64,000 nucleotides of DNA, taken from CAVQMC01 sp963713505 (GTDB lineage: Bacteria; Bacteroidota; Ignavibacteria; Ignavibacteriales; Ignavibacteriaceae). Position numbers and translations under genes: made by a program. The DNA is taken from positions 67,202-131,201 of the forward strand of contig CAVQMC010000028.1 in the NCBI GenBank assembly GCA_963713505.1. Reading direction: 5' to 3'. Positions 25,400-34,967 of this stretch are shown piece by piece; the first letter of the stretch is position 1; every line of letters starts with the position of its first letter. The notes beneath the pieces were generated by a model. That model was not told where the DNA came from. It was given only the letters and a program-made list of their open reading frames with translations, and searched no databases.

Positions 25400-27100
25400 T
25401 TGATAAACATTTCCATCTTTATTCTTTATTAAATGTTATTTGTGCATCTACAACTTTTAAATAATATTCATATTCACTTGTTGGAAAAATTTCAAATTTA
25501 GCTTGGCCCGTTGCCTGTTCATATATTTTGCCATTAGAAGTAGAAATAGTTATGTTAAATCCCGGCTGCAATTCATATTTACCGGCTAAAGTTTTATAAA
25601 TTGCCGGATCAACTTTAATTCTTTATTTTCTGACGGCTTTTCAACTTTGACTCCTAAATTTTCAAGCATATCATATCCATTTGTATTATTAGGATTTATT
25701 TCAATAGATTTTTTGTAATTATCTATTGCAAGCTGTTTATCACCATTTTTCATATAAGCTTCTCCCATGCTGTCATAAACATTATATGAATCCGGATGAG
25801 CCTTTAATATTTAATTTAAATATTTCAATTGCTTCTTTAATTTTATTTGAATTTAGAAAATAATATCCAAGTGTATTCAATTTGACCTTCACTAAAAGCA
25901 TTAGAATTTTCTTTTGATATTTTTATTATAGTAATCCAGCCCGGCATCAATACCTTTTTTATCGATTATTTCTGCCATTTCATTAACTGCAGGTTTTTCT
26001 ATTTTATTAACCGGTTCATCATATAAAACATTTAAGATATTTCGATAAATTCCGTTTAACGGAGTATTACTTACATTAGATAGCAAAACAATTAATTGTT
26101 TCTTTTCAGGAATTCGAGCTATAAAAGCACTGAATCCGAATATGCTCCCACCGTGCATTTCGCAGAAAACACTGTCATTATCATTTATCTTCTGATAACC
26201 AACATCCCAGCCGTAACCGTATTTATTATTGAAATCCTTAACATAACCTGTAAACATTAATTTCTTACTTTTATCTGAAAGAATTTTATTACCGTACAAT
26301 GCTTGATCCCATTTATATAAATCATTAACTGTGGAATAAAGTGCACCGGCAGAATAGGGAATTGACATATTAAGATAATGTGCATTACTGTATCTATTTA
26401 TCATCTTGTTGTAGCCGCTTGCTCTGTCTTTAATGATTTCATCTAAATGTGTGTAGCCGGAATTAAACATTTCTGCGGGTTTAAATATTTTATCATTCAA
26501 AACTTCTTCATAACTCTTACCGGTTATTTGTTCAATAACAGCACCTAATACAATGTATCCCGAGTTGCTGTATTTAAAATGACTTCCGGGTGTAAATTCC
26601 AAAGGCAAACTTGAAAATGATTCAATTAATTGCTGAGGTGATAAATTTTCATAAACCTGTTTATTTATAAAATTTGGTAAATCGGTATAATTTGGAATCC
26701 CCGAAGTATGAGTAAGAAGTTGATGAATAGTTATTTTATTTCCATTCTCTTTCGGGTAATAGGGAAGAACATCAGAAATCTTTTCTGTTAATTTTAACTT
26801 TCCTTCTTCTACAAGCTGCAGAATTAATGCTGCCGTAAACTGTTTGGTAACCGATCCAAGTTCAAATTTTACTTCGGGTGAGTTAGGAATATTCCATTCC
26901 ATGTTTGCATATCCAAAACCGTTTTTATAAACAATATTTCCGTTATCTGCGACCAGTACTGATCCATTAAATAATCCAAAATCAGAATATTTTTTCATTA
27001 CTTGATCAATCTCATTAGATTTGTCTTGGGCAAATGATAAAGTAGAATTAATTGAAAGAAAAATACAAATTACAGCGGATAGAATAATTTTGAATTTCAT
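25358..27100 (-). pseudogene. Serine hydrolase (beta-lactamase-like) with TPR and C-terminal domain, multiple frameshifts
   Basis: From the ATG at 27100 an intact frame of 399 residues has a signal peptide (about 1-24), the class C beta-lactamase/penicillin-binding fold with ELGSVTKQFTAALI (Ser-x-x-Lys), the HLLTHTSGIPNY-like IHQLLTHTSGIPNY and YSNSGY (Tyr-x-Asn). It stops at 25901. Downstream on the same strand, in different frames, I can read FSEGQI, NTLGYYFLNSNKIKEAIEIF, HPDSYNVYDSMGEAYMKNGD, a tetratricopeptide repeat, then KVDPAIYKTLAGKYELQPGF, GKIYEQATGQAKFE and VVDAQITFNKDGNVYQLVLH, the beta-sandwich that usually ends these hydrolases. About five single-base shifts (near 25922, 25882, 25801, 25615 and 25428) separate the pieces. 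Intact, it would be about 580 residues. Confidence 0.8.
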
Positions 27101-27228
27101 AATAGAATCCTTATGAAAAAATTATTTGAATGTTGTTTTATTAATATAAAGAAAAGAAAATAAATTGTAGTTAATCGATAAAAGATTTATGATATAAAAT
27201 TAATGCCTTAAGAAAATAATTATAAAAC

Positions 27229-30200
27229 TCAGTCTTTAACTTTTAAATGATAAAAAACCTTTTTCATTAAATCAGATTCAGTAAAAGGTTTGCTTAGATA
27301 ATCATTACAGCCTGCTTCCAAGGAAAGTTCTTTATCATGCGAAAAAGCATGAGCAGTGACGGCAATTATTGGGATATCTTTGTAATTATTCATTTGTCTG
27401 ATTCTTTTTGTTAGTTCTAATCCATTTAGATCTCCTTTTATGGAGATATCCATTAAGATCAATTCAATATCTTTTGAGTTAAGAATTTCAATTGCTTCTT
27501 CTGATGATTTTGCAAAATATGTTTTAAATCTTTTGCTTAAAAGTTTATCAAGTAGAGATATGGTAATATTGTCATCTTCAACCGAAAGAATAATATTGCC
27601 GTATTCATCATTTGATGATTGACTAAATGTTATATTTTCGTTTGACGGGATTGCATTGTTAGTTTTATCTTGTCCTTCAAACTGAAATGAATTATTATTA
27701 AAAGTAATTGTAAATAAAGACCCGACAGATTTTTTACTTTTTACAGTTATTTCGGCATTATTTAATTCCAAAAACTTTTTTACAATCGCTAATCCAAGTC
27801 CGACACCTTCATAACTCCGGCTGTAACCTATTTCTTCCTGACTGTATGGATCAAAAACTTGTTCAATGTAATAATCAGATATTCCTATTCCGGTATCTTG
27901 AATATCAATTTTTAAGTTTTCATTTTCTATATAAAGTACAACTTTGATATAACCTTCATCCGTGAATTTTACTGCGTTATCCACAAGGTTAGAAATTGCA
28001 TGAGTTAAACTGTAATTATCACCTTTGACGTAAACTGAACCAGCGTTATTTATGAAATATATATTTACACTTTTAGTTGCTAATGTAACCTTATACTGAG
28101 CGATGATGTTTCCTATTAAACTGACAAAATCTAAATTTTCAAAAGAAACCGGAAAATCTCCGGATTGTATTCTTGAAAAGTTAAGAATCAAATCAGCAGT
28201 TCTAATTATTCTTCTGCTGGATATATTAATTATTTTGAAAAAATATTTTTCTTCATCGGATAAATGTTCTTTTAAATTTGATTCCAGCAAACCTGCCATT
28301 CCAAGTATCCCATTTAAAGGGGTTCTAATTTCATGTGAAATATTTGCGATAAAAGAATCTTTTAACTTATTGGATCTTTCGGCTATTTCTTTTGCTTTAA
28401 TAGTTTCCGCAATTGCAACTTTTCTATGAGTAATATTAACATGAGAAACCACAACTTTTTTTGAACCGTTTTGGATTGTTAAAGAAAGCGGCGAAACATG
28501 GGCAATAAACCAGAACTTTTCATCCGGTGAATGACATTCATATTCAAGACTAAATGAATTTTGTTGGCCGGAAATTACCGACTTCAAACCTTCGGCAAAT
28601 TTTAATGCAGTTTCTCTTTCTTCACCAGCAGCATTAAAGCAAACATCAATGTAATTTGTGCCGACATCAACTTTAGCTAAAACAGCATTATTGTTTTCCG
28701 CAAAATCAAGCCATGATTTATTTACGCTAATTATTTTACCGCTTTCATCAAGTACACAAATATTCGAATCAAGAGAATCTAAAGTAGATTGAGTGAGTTC
28801 CTGCAGTTCTATTAAATCTTTTTCAACATTTTTACGCGCATCTTCTTTTTCTAAAAACTCAAGTGCAAATGAAATATCAGAAGCCATTTCGTCTATTAGT
28901 CTTACTTCTTCTTTATCGAAAAAGAATTTTTCCGGTGCATAAAAATTGAACACTCCAACAATTTCTCCAAAAACCTTTAATGGAAAAGAAGCGGTTGAAT
29001 TGTAACCAATTCTTACAGCATCTTCTTTCCATGGAAACATTAATGGATAATTAGTTACATCATTTGCAATAAAATGTTCACCTGTGATTAATGCTCTTCC
29101 AGCAGGACTTTGTGAACGAAGTTCATCATTTAAATCTATATCTATCTTTTCAAAATAATCTCCGGTAAAACCATCAAAAGCAATTACATCAACTTTATTA
29201 TTTGATTTATTTATTATTCCAATCCAGGCCATAGTAAAATTACCTTCGTCAATTGCAATTTTACATGATTCTTCAAATAATTTTTGTTTTTCACTTACAT
29301 GTATTATGGTTTTATTAATATTGCTTAGAACAGCATAAACACGATTTAACTTTTTTATTTGTTCCTCATATTTTAATCTTTCTGTTATATCATTTGCAAG
29401 AACGAGCCTTGCATCTTTTCCAAAATATTTAATACTATGAGATATTATTTCTACAGAAATTAATTCTCCGTTTTTTAATCTATGTAACCAAACACCCGAT
29501 CTTTGAATACTATCAGAATTATGCAAAATATTTTGTTTGAGTTTGTCTTTTTCTTCTTTTGGTCTTATATCATAAAGAGTCATGTTTAAAAATTCATCTT
29601 TAGAAAAGCCATATTTAACTATTGCTGCTTCATTTACATCAAGAAAACGCAAATCAGATAAATTGTACAGCCACATGGGCATAGGATTATTTTCGAATAT
29701 CCTTTTATACTTTAGTTCACTTTCCTTTAAAGATCTTTTTGTATTATTTCTATTAGAAATATCCTCAACAATAGACATTATCCCTATAATTTCTTTATTT
29801 ATTTTATCTATAACAGGCGCCGTAGATAAACTAACTTCAATCTTAGTCCCATCTTTTCTCTTTCGTATAAGTTCTATTGATTGAAAACTTTTACCTTGTA
29901 AAATTAAATTTCTTAATTTTTCTGATTCGTTTATTTTATCTTCCGGAACAAAGGGCATAAATGTATTAATAGCTTCTTCTTCACTCCAGCCGAAAATATT
30001 TTCAGCTGCTTTATTCCATGTTTTTACAATTCCATTTTTATCTAAATGAATAATTGCCAAAGGAGAAGCTGAAATAATTGCTCTAAGTGTGTTTGTATTC
30101 TGGAAAAAATTATTGAGAGGATCTGTAATTTTCTTTGATTTTTTTATGTATAAAAAGGTGAATAAAATTCCAACCAAAATAGAAAATGCAAAACATAGTA

Positions 30201-30315
30201 TACTGCCGTAAATACTTCCTATTTTATGGAAAGGTATAAAGGGTAAAAGAAGTAAATAAACTAAAGTAAAAACTAAAAAAAAGAAAATTGATATTTTTTT
30301 AAAAACAGTGCTCAT
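27229..30315 (-). CDS. Hybrid sensor histidine kinase (2 TM, PAS, PAS, GAF, PAS, HisKA, HATPase, receiver)
   Basis: 1028 residues, intact. Order: two transmembrane helices with almost no periplasmic loop (about 8-28 and 34-57), PAS (about 75-190, ending VEDISNR), PAS (about 200-315, ending ANDITERL), GAF (about 325-490), PAS (about 505-635, ending VNITHRK), HisKA with phospho-acceptor His in FIANISHEIRTPLNG, HATPase with NLVDNAVKFTDEG (N box), DTGIGISDYY and GVGLGLAIVKKF (G boxes), and a C-terminal receiver with LILMDISIKG (phospho-acceptor Asp) and DYLSKPF. Sensing is probably cytoplasmic or in the membrane. No DNA-binding regulator is adjacent, so output is by phosphotransfer to an unseen partner. 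Terminator-like hairpins lie upstream. Confidence 0.93.
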   Translation of the reverse strand: MSTVFKKISIFFFLVFTLVYLLLLPFIPFHKIGSIYGSILCFAFSILVGILFTFLYIKKSKKITDPLNNFFQNTNTLRAIISASPLAIIHLDKNGIVKTWNKAAENIFGWSEEEAINTFMPFVPEDKINESEKLRNLILQGKSFQSIELIRKRKDGTKIEVSLSTAPVIDKINKEIIGIMSIVEDISNRNNTKRSLKESELKYKRIFENNPMPMWLYNLSDLRFLDVNEAAIVKYGFSKDEFLNMTLYDIRPKEEKDKLKQNILHNSDSIQRSGVWLHRLKNGELISVEIISHSIKYFGKDARLVLANDITERLKYEEQIKKLNRVYAVLSNINKTIIHVSEKQKLFEESCKIAIDEGNFTMAWIGIINKSNNKVDVIAFDGFTGDYFEKIDIDLNDELRSQSPAGRALITGEHFIANDVTNYPLMFPWKEDAVRIGYNSTASFPLKVFGEIVGVFNFYAPEKFFFDKEEVRLIDEMASDISFALEFLEKEDARKNVEKDLIELQELTQSTLDSLDSNICVLDESGKIISVNKSWLDFAENNNAVLAKVDVGTNYIDVCFNAAGEERETALKFAEGLKSVISGQQNSFSLEYECHSPDEKFWFIAHVSPLSLTIQNGSKKVVVSHVNITHRKVAIAETIKAKEIAERSNKLKDSFIANISHEIRTPLNGILGMAGLLESNLKEHLSDEEKYFFKIINISSRRIIRTADLILNFSRIQSGDFPVSFENLDFVSLIGNIIAQYKVTLATKSVNIYFINNAGSVYVKGDNYSLTHAISNLVDNAVKFTDEGYIKVVLYIENENLKIDIQDTGIGISDYYIEQVFDPYSQEEIGYSRSYEGVGLGLAIVKKFLELNNAEITVKSKKSVGSLFTITFNNNSFQFEGQDKTNNAIPSNENITFSQSSNDEYGNIILSVEDDNITISLLDKLLSKRFKTYFAKSSEEAIEILNSKDIELILMDISIKGDLNGLELTKRIRQMNNYKDIPIIAVTAHAFSHDKELSLEAGCNDYLSKPFTESDLMKKVFYHLKVKD

Positions 30316-30511
30316 CTTATCTCATTCTTCACCAAACTAATACATGGGATTCTATTAAAAATTAAAACAATTGCGGTAATAAAAAATTAGAGTAGGCGCA
30401 GAAAATCCCGCATTTCATAAGAGAAAAATTTCATAACCAAAAAAATAAAAGTAGAAGTGAATATTTTAAATAAAAAGGTAATAATAATTTACCTTTAAAT
30501 TTAATGAGTTT

Positions 30512-30541
30512 TAAAAAAATGTCCGGAATTATTCCGGACAT
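30512..30541 (-). terminator. Strong terminator hairpin upstream of the hybrid kinase
   Basis: Two 11-base arms (ATGTCCGGAAT / ATTCCGGACAT) around one base are followed on the minus strand by seven T. It is about 200 bases before the kinase ATG. Just upstream on that strand lies a second hairpin, GTGAAATGT / ACATTTCAC (30555-30582). It could end a small RNA or act as a leader attenuator. Confidence 0.6.
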
Positions 30542-30704
30542 ATCCCTCTAGAAAGTGAAATGTGGTTCCCATTACATTTCACAAATCGACTAAAAAACCT
30601 CTTTGCTGTAATTTTTTAAGAAAAAATGAAAAAGTCAATTAAAAAAAAAAATTAATTTATGTGAATGCAAAATAAAGACCAGTTAAAGAGATTTTTTATT
30701 AATA

Positions 30705-30786
30705 TAAAAAACCCGCCACTGGGGTAGCGACGGGTTTTAAGCTCTTTCATCCATCAAAGGCGATGGGGGGACACCTTTGAACGAAC
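30705..30786 (-). ncRNA. Candidate small RNA with a C-rich loop
   Basis: On the minus strand a promoter-like pair (30792-30823) is followed by a hairpin TCAAAGG / CCTTTGA (30754-30780) whose 13-base loop contains six consecutive C, and then by a terminator stem AAAACCCG / CGGGTTTT (30707-30738) with a T tract. The transcript would be about 80 nucleotides. There is no open frame in it. Loops rich in C are known in other bacteria to pair with G-rich ribosome sites. That role here is only an inference. Confidence 0.45.
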
Positions 30787-30791
30787 TCACA

Positions 30792-30823
30792 CAAAAATAA
30801 AAATACGGAATGAAAAACGCAAA
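30792..30823 (-). promoter_or_regulatory. Bacteroidota-type promoter for the candidate small RNA
   Basis: Read on the minus strand, TTTG (30820-30823) and TATTTTTG (30792-30799) are separated by 20 bases, matching the -33 TTTG / -7 TAnnTTTG arrangement. The expected start of transcription is about 30785. Confidence 0.5.
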
Positions 30824-30924
30824 GGTTATTTTACATCAAATTACATACGTCAAATTTGAAATTGTCAAGTTTAATTAAAAGTACTGATTTTAATCCTAAA
30901 AGAAGGAAAAACTAAAATTATTTG

Positions 30925-31575
30925 TTAACTATTTCTAATTTTTAAGGAAATTTTATTAATAAGTTTTAGCAAACCAGACACTAAAAACGGGAATAAAAAG
31001 ATAATAGGAAATATATATTCCGAATTTTTTAGGAATTTAACTAACAAACTTACATTTGAGCTTAAAATTGATGCGGCTCCGATCCACAAACCGACCCACA
31101 AAAATGCACCGATAAGATTGAACAAAATAAATTTTTTCCATTTCATTTTTCCAATTCCTGCAATTATTCCGTTAAATTGTCTTAAGCCCTGTACAAATCT
31201 GGCAACCGCAACTATTTTTCCGCCATGTTTTATAAAAAAGGTATCCAATTTATTTAGTCTTTTTTCAGTCAGGAAAAAATATTTACCAAACTTTAATATT
31301 ACTTTCCTTCCGCCGTAGCTTCCAATTAAAAAGCCGGTATTATCTCCTAAAACAGCTCCGGAAAAACCAATAATTCCAACCAAATAAATATTTAATTGTC
31401 CAAGTGCTGCGAATAAAGAGCAAATTATTAAAACAGTTTCTCCCGGCATAGGAAGTCCGAAATCTTCCAGGTAGATTGCAAAAAATATTGCCCAATATCC
31501 ATATTTATGTAGATAAGGCAATACATCTTTTATATATGGTGCAATAGAAGGAAATTGTTTTAATATTTCATGCAT
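30925..31575 (-). CDS. DedA-family membrane protein
   Basis: 216 residues with about five hydrophobic segments. Family features: EDFGLPMPGETVLIICS near the first helix, GAVLGDNTGFLIGSYGGRK, and RFVQGLRQFNGIIAGIGKM with the paired arginines needed in this family, followed by FNLIGAFLWVGLW. DedA proteins sit in the inner membrane and are flippase-like, several acting on undecaprenyl phosphate or phospholipids. Which lipid applies here cannot be told. It is a single gene, divergent from the MASE3 kinase. Confidence 0.9.
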   Translation of the reverse strand: MHEILKQFPSIAPYIKDVLPYLHKYGYWAIFFAIYLEDFGLPMPGETVLIICSLFAALGQLNIYLVGIIGFSGAVLGDNTGFLIGSYGGRKVILKFGKYFFLTEKRLNKLDTFFIKHGGKIVAVARFVQGLRQFNGIIAGIGKMKWKKFILFNLIGAFLWVGLWIGAASILSSNVSLLVKFLKNSEYIFPIIFLFPFLVSGLLKLINKISLKIRNS

Positions 31576-31891
31576 ATTATGGAATTTAACTTATTTTAAT
31601 TATTGTATAATTAAATTTCTGCAAGTTTTTTTATTAGATTTGTTTAAAAACACTGCTAAAATCATTTAGTAATATTATTTATTAATTTAACAACATATTA
31701 TTAAGAATTTATTAAGCTAATCAATATTAAATTTTTAATTAATTAATGATGTCAATCTGATTTTATTAAATTTTTTGTTGAATTATGAATTTTAATTTCT
31801 TAGCTTGACTTTAACGATTCTCATTTTTCCAAATAAAAAGTAATTATTTAGCTAAAATGCCGTCTTAAATAATAATATTAGGGGTCATTTA
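31576..31891. other. 316-base divergent intergenic region
   Basis: It separates dedA (-) from the MASE3 kinase (+) and must hold both promoters. It is strongly AT-rich with no open frame, no terminator and no clear TAnnTTTG element. A GGGG before the kinase ATG serves as its ribosome site. Confidence 0.4.
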
Positions 31892-34111
31892 ATGAAGGCA
31901 AATATCGGAATATCTTCTAAGTTAATTGGTAAAAAAGGTTTTGTCTTTAATTTATTTCTTCAGCTTTTCTTAATACTAATATTTATAATCATAATTTATT
32001 TTATAAGCGGGGATAATTTTTTATTATTTCATAGTGCTGCAGAAATATTCAGTATAATTATTTCATTTGGAATATTTTTATTTGTCTGGAGTTCACGCTT
32101 CAATATTGACAATAATTATTTTATGATTATCGGAATTTCATTTCTATTTATTGGAACTCTTGATACTCTTCACACTTTTACATATCAGGGAATAGAAATA
32201 ATTCCAGGACATACTGCAAACTTACCAACTCAATTATGGATATCGGCCCGATATATTCAAAGTTTATCATTTTTAATTGCTCCGTTTTTTATCTCAAAAA
32301 GAATTAGAAATAATACAACCTTAATAATATATGGTTTAGTTACAATTCTGCTAATATTAACTATTTTTTACTGGAAATCTTTTCCGGATTGTTTTATTGA
32401 AGGTAAAGGACTGACAGATTTTAAAAAAATAAGCGAATATATAATTTCAATATTTTTGCTCACTTCTATTTTACTTTTAATTAAAAGAAAAGATGAATTC
32501 GATAGATATATATTCTATTTAGTTATTGCTTCAATCTGTGCCGGAATATTATCTGAAATTACATTTACTCTTTATTCAACACCCACAGGATTTTTTAATT
32601 TTTTAGGTCATCTTCTAAAAATAATATCTTTCTTTTTTATTTATAAAGCAATTATAGTAATAGGAATTCAAAATCCATTTAATTTGTTATTTAGAAAAAT
32701 AAAACAAAGGGAGGAAGTATTACAGTTAACCAGATTTTCTATTGATAACGCCGACGATTTTATTATTTGGTTTGATAAAAACGGTCTCATTACTGATATA
32801 AATCAAACTACAATTTTAACTCTTGGATATAATAAAGTAGAATTAATAAATAATTCTATTAAAACAATAATACCGGATTTTTATGTAAACGATTTTCAAA
32901 ATAAAATTAATGACCTTAACCAAAACAAAAATGTATTTTATGAAAATTTTATCATTAAGAAAAACAAAGATAAAATACCCGTTGAAATTGAATTTAAACT
33001 TTTGACTTTCGGAGAAAAAATTTATTACTGTGTTTTTGCCAGGGATATCACAGAAAGAAAAAAAGCGCATGAAAAATTACTTGAAAGTGAAAAAAGATTT
33101 CGTCAAATGGCTGATTATGCACCGGTTATGATTTGGATGTGCGACACGAATAAATATTGTAATTACTGTAATAAAAGATGGCTGGAGTTTACAGGAAGAA
33201 CGTTTGAAGAAGAAGTAGGAACTAAATGGACTGAATCTATTCACCCTGATGATATCGAAAGATGCCGAAAAGAATTTGATTTAGCATTCGAGAATAAAAA
33301 AGAATATAATATGGAATATCGTTTGAAAAGATTTGACGGCGAATACAGATGGATTCTGGATTCAGGGGTTCCAAGATTAACGGAAATCGGTTCTTTCTTA
33401 GGTTATATAGGCTCTTGTCTGGATATTACTGAAATGAAAAAATACCGAGAACAAATTGAAGCTTCACTAAAAGAGAAAACAGTTTTGCTGAAAGAAGTAC
33501 ATCATAGAGTAAAAAATAATCTGCAGGTTATATCAAGCTTATTAAGGCTTCAATCTTCCTTTATAAAAGATGAAGATTCATTGGAAATTTTTATGGAAAG
33601 TCAGAATAGAGTTAAGGCGATGGCTTATATCCATGAGATACTATATAAATCTAATAACCTTAATCATGTAAATTTCTCAGAATATATCCATTTTCTTACG
33701 AATAATTTATTTAATTCATACAGATTAAATTCCAATAATATTGAATTAATTCAAGAGATTCAGGAAATAGAAATTGATGTTGATATGTCTGTTAATCTTG
33801 GATTAATAATTAACGAACTGGTTTCAAATTCACTCAAATATGCTTTCCCTATTGGTTTTAATAGAAATAATGAAAAAAATATCCTAAGTATTATTCTTAT
33901 ACGCGAAACTCCGGGAGGATTTAATTTAATTATTAAAGATAATGGTGTTGGTTTTCCAAAAGATCTGGATTATAAAAATACAGACTCTTTAGGTATGGAA
34001 TTGGTTAATTCTTTAGTTGATCAGTATAATGGTAAAATAAAATTAAATTGCGATAATGGAACCGAGTTTAATATTCATTTTAAACAACCAAAACCCGTTA
34101 TTAACAGTTAA
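31892..34111 (+). CDS. MASE3-PAS-PAS sensor histidine kinase of the HisKA_2 type
   Basis: 739 residues. The first 265 form a MASE3 membrane domain with about eight helices and the hallmark FLFIGTLDTLHTFTYQGIEI followed by LPTQLWISARYIQS. Two PAS domains follow (about 280-390, ending ARDITERKK, and about 398-525 with the PAC phrase YRLKRFDGEYRWILD). The kinase core is HisKA_2: KEVHHRVKNNLQVISSLLRL carries the phospho-acceptor His, and the ATPase has LIINELVSNSLKYAF and IKDNGVGFP. MASE3 is thought to sense a small ligand or membrane state. No response regulator is adjacent. The small genes downstream could be on the same transcript. Confidence 0.92.
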   Translation: MKANIGISSKLIGKKGFVFNLFLQLFLILIFIIIIYFISGDNFLLFHSAAEIFSIIISFGIFLFVWSSRFNIDNNYFMIIGISFLFIGTLDTLHTFTYQGIEIIPGHTANLPTQLWISARYIQSLSFLIAPFFISKRIRNNTTLIIYGLVTILLILTIFYWKSFPDCFIEGKGLTDFKKISEYIISIFLLTSILLLIKRKDEFDRYIFYLVIASICAGILSEITFTLYSTPTGFFNFLGHLLKIISFFFIYKAIIVIGIQNPFNLLFRKIKQREEVLQLTRFSIDNADDFIIWFDKNGLITDINQTTILTLGYNKVELINNSIKTIIPDFYVNDFQNKINDLNQNKNVFYENFIIKKNKDKIPVEIEFKLLTFGEKIYYCVFARDITERKKAHEKLLESEKRFRQMADYAPVMIWMCDTNKYCNYCNKRWLEFTGRTFEEEVGTKWTESIHPDDIERCRKEFDLAFENKKEYNMEYRLKRFDGEYRWILDSGVPRLTEIGSFLGYIGSCLDITEMKKYREQIEASLKEKTVLLKEVHHRVKNNLQVISSLLRLQSSFIKDEDSLEIFMESQNRVKAMAYIHEILYKSNNLNHVNFSEYIHFLTNNLFNSYRLNSNNIELIQEIQEIEIDVDMSVNLGLIINELVSNSLKYAFPIGFNRNNEKNILSIILIRETPGGFNLIIKDNGVGFPKDLDYKNTDSLGMELVNSLVDQYNGKIKLNCDNGTEFNIHFKQPKPVINS

Positions 34112-34277
34112 AATTTACCATTGAATTTTATCTTAATTTTATTAAATTGATTTCATTATTATAACTTCTACTAATCTTCATTCCATTAGCGGCTTATTCT
34201 TTTTCGGAAAATTATTTTATTAAAGAATTTCTTCTTACGCCTTTTTTAGGCAAAAGAGTTACGAAAGGTTTTGCATT

Positions 34278-34511
34278 ATGGAAACGATATATAATCATAA
34301 TATTACGTCCAGTGAACTTAAAGTACTTGATAAAATGACTCCAGGAAGAGTTATTGATAATCAAAGTAACTATGAAAGTTCTTATTCTTCGGATATTTTT
34401 TATGCTGATTTATTTAGACTTTATAATATGAGAGGAAATACAGAACGTGCCGAATTTTACTTTGAAAAAATTCAAGATAAAATGCTAAGGTTTTTACTTA
34501 AGGACTTTTAG
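34278..34511 (+). CDS. Small soluble protein of unknown function
   Basis: 77 residues, charged and helical, without signal or membrane segment. AAAGG lies before the ATG. The C-terminal half (FYADLFRLYNMRGNTERAEF and the following helix FEKIQDKMLRFLL) looks like a helix-turn-helix pair of the TPR type, so it may be a single-repeat adaptor. I recognise no family. It lies 166 bases after the kinase stop. Confidence 0.5.
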   Translation: METIYNHNITSSELKVLDKMTPGRVIDNQSNYESSYSSDIFYADLFRLYNMRGNTERAEFYFEKIQDKMLRFLLKDF

Positions 34512-34661
34512 TTTTTTTATTACTAATGAATTTACATCGAATAATAACTTTATAAGCAGGGGAGTTCTTATCTTATTTTTAATTATATTATATCGATTAT
34601 TGATGAATGGTTATTAAATATTTTCTTATAAAGAAAATTAAGTAAAAAGGGTAAATAAATT

Positions 34662-34955
34662 ATGACTAGAGATGAAATTATCAGCAAGCTTCATAATCAA
34701 ATTGATCATTGGAATGATAAAATAATTGAGTACGAAAAAAAGCTTAACAAAGCTGATCATGAAGTAAGATTAAAACTGGATAAAGAAATCGACAGGCTTC
34801 AAAATATTAAAGAGTCTGTTGAAGAGAAATTAAAAACCCTGGAAAAAGCGAGCGAACCAACATTTGAAAAAATTAAAACCGGAATTGATAGTGCAATAAA
34901 AGATTTAAATGATGCCTTTTCCAAGTTCTCAATGAAAATATATAACAAAAAGTAG
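34662..34955 (+). CDS. Small coiled-coil protein (sll1863-like)
   Basis: 97 residues, almost entirely one long charged helix with heptads (HNQIDHWNDKIIEYEKKLNK, then KLDKEIDRLQNIKESVEEKL) and a last helix IKTGIDSAIKDLNDAFSKF. The layout matches the small stress-linked coiled-coil proteins named after Synechocystis sll1863. No signal peptide or membrane segment is present. Function unknown, possibly in membrane or stress response. It is convergent with the secreted protein gene just 12 bases away. Confidence 0.6.
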   Translation: MTRDEIISKLHNQIDHWNDKIIEYEKKLNKADHEVRLKLDKEIDRLQNIKESVEEKLKTLEKASEPTFEKIKTGIDSAIKDLNDAFSKFSMKIYNKK

Positions 34956-34967
34956 ATTGCCTTAAAA

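Larger units (their letters stand above)
30316..30924. other. 609-base intergenic region with minus-strand RNA structures
   Basis: Between the hybrid kinase (-) and DedA (-), no protein gene is visible. It holds a promoter, a hairpin and a terminator forming a candidate small RNA (30705-30786), and a second hairpin plus terminator (30512-30582), both read on the minus strand. The remainder is AT-rich and featureless. Confidence 0.6.

Noticed and set aside
28103..28429. A 108-codon frame opposite the hybrid kinase
   Set aside because: It is antisense to HisKA coding sequence, which is clearly real on the other strand.
29582..29884. A 100-codon frame opposite the kinase PAS domains
   Set aside because: Antisense shadow of a well-supported protein, with no ribosome site.
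30541..30840. CRISPR-like repeats in the kinase-DedA gap
   Set aside because: The hairpins differ from each other in sequence and length, and there are no regularly spaced direct repeats.
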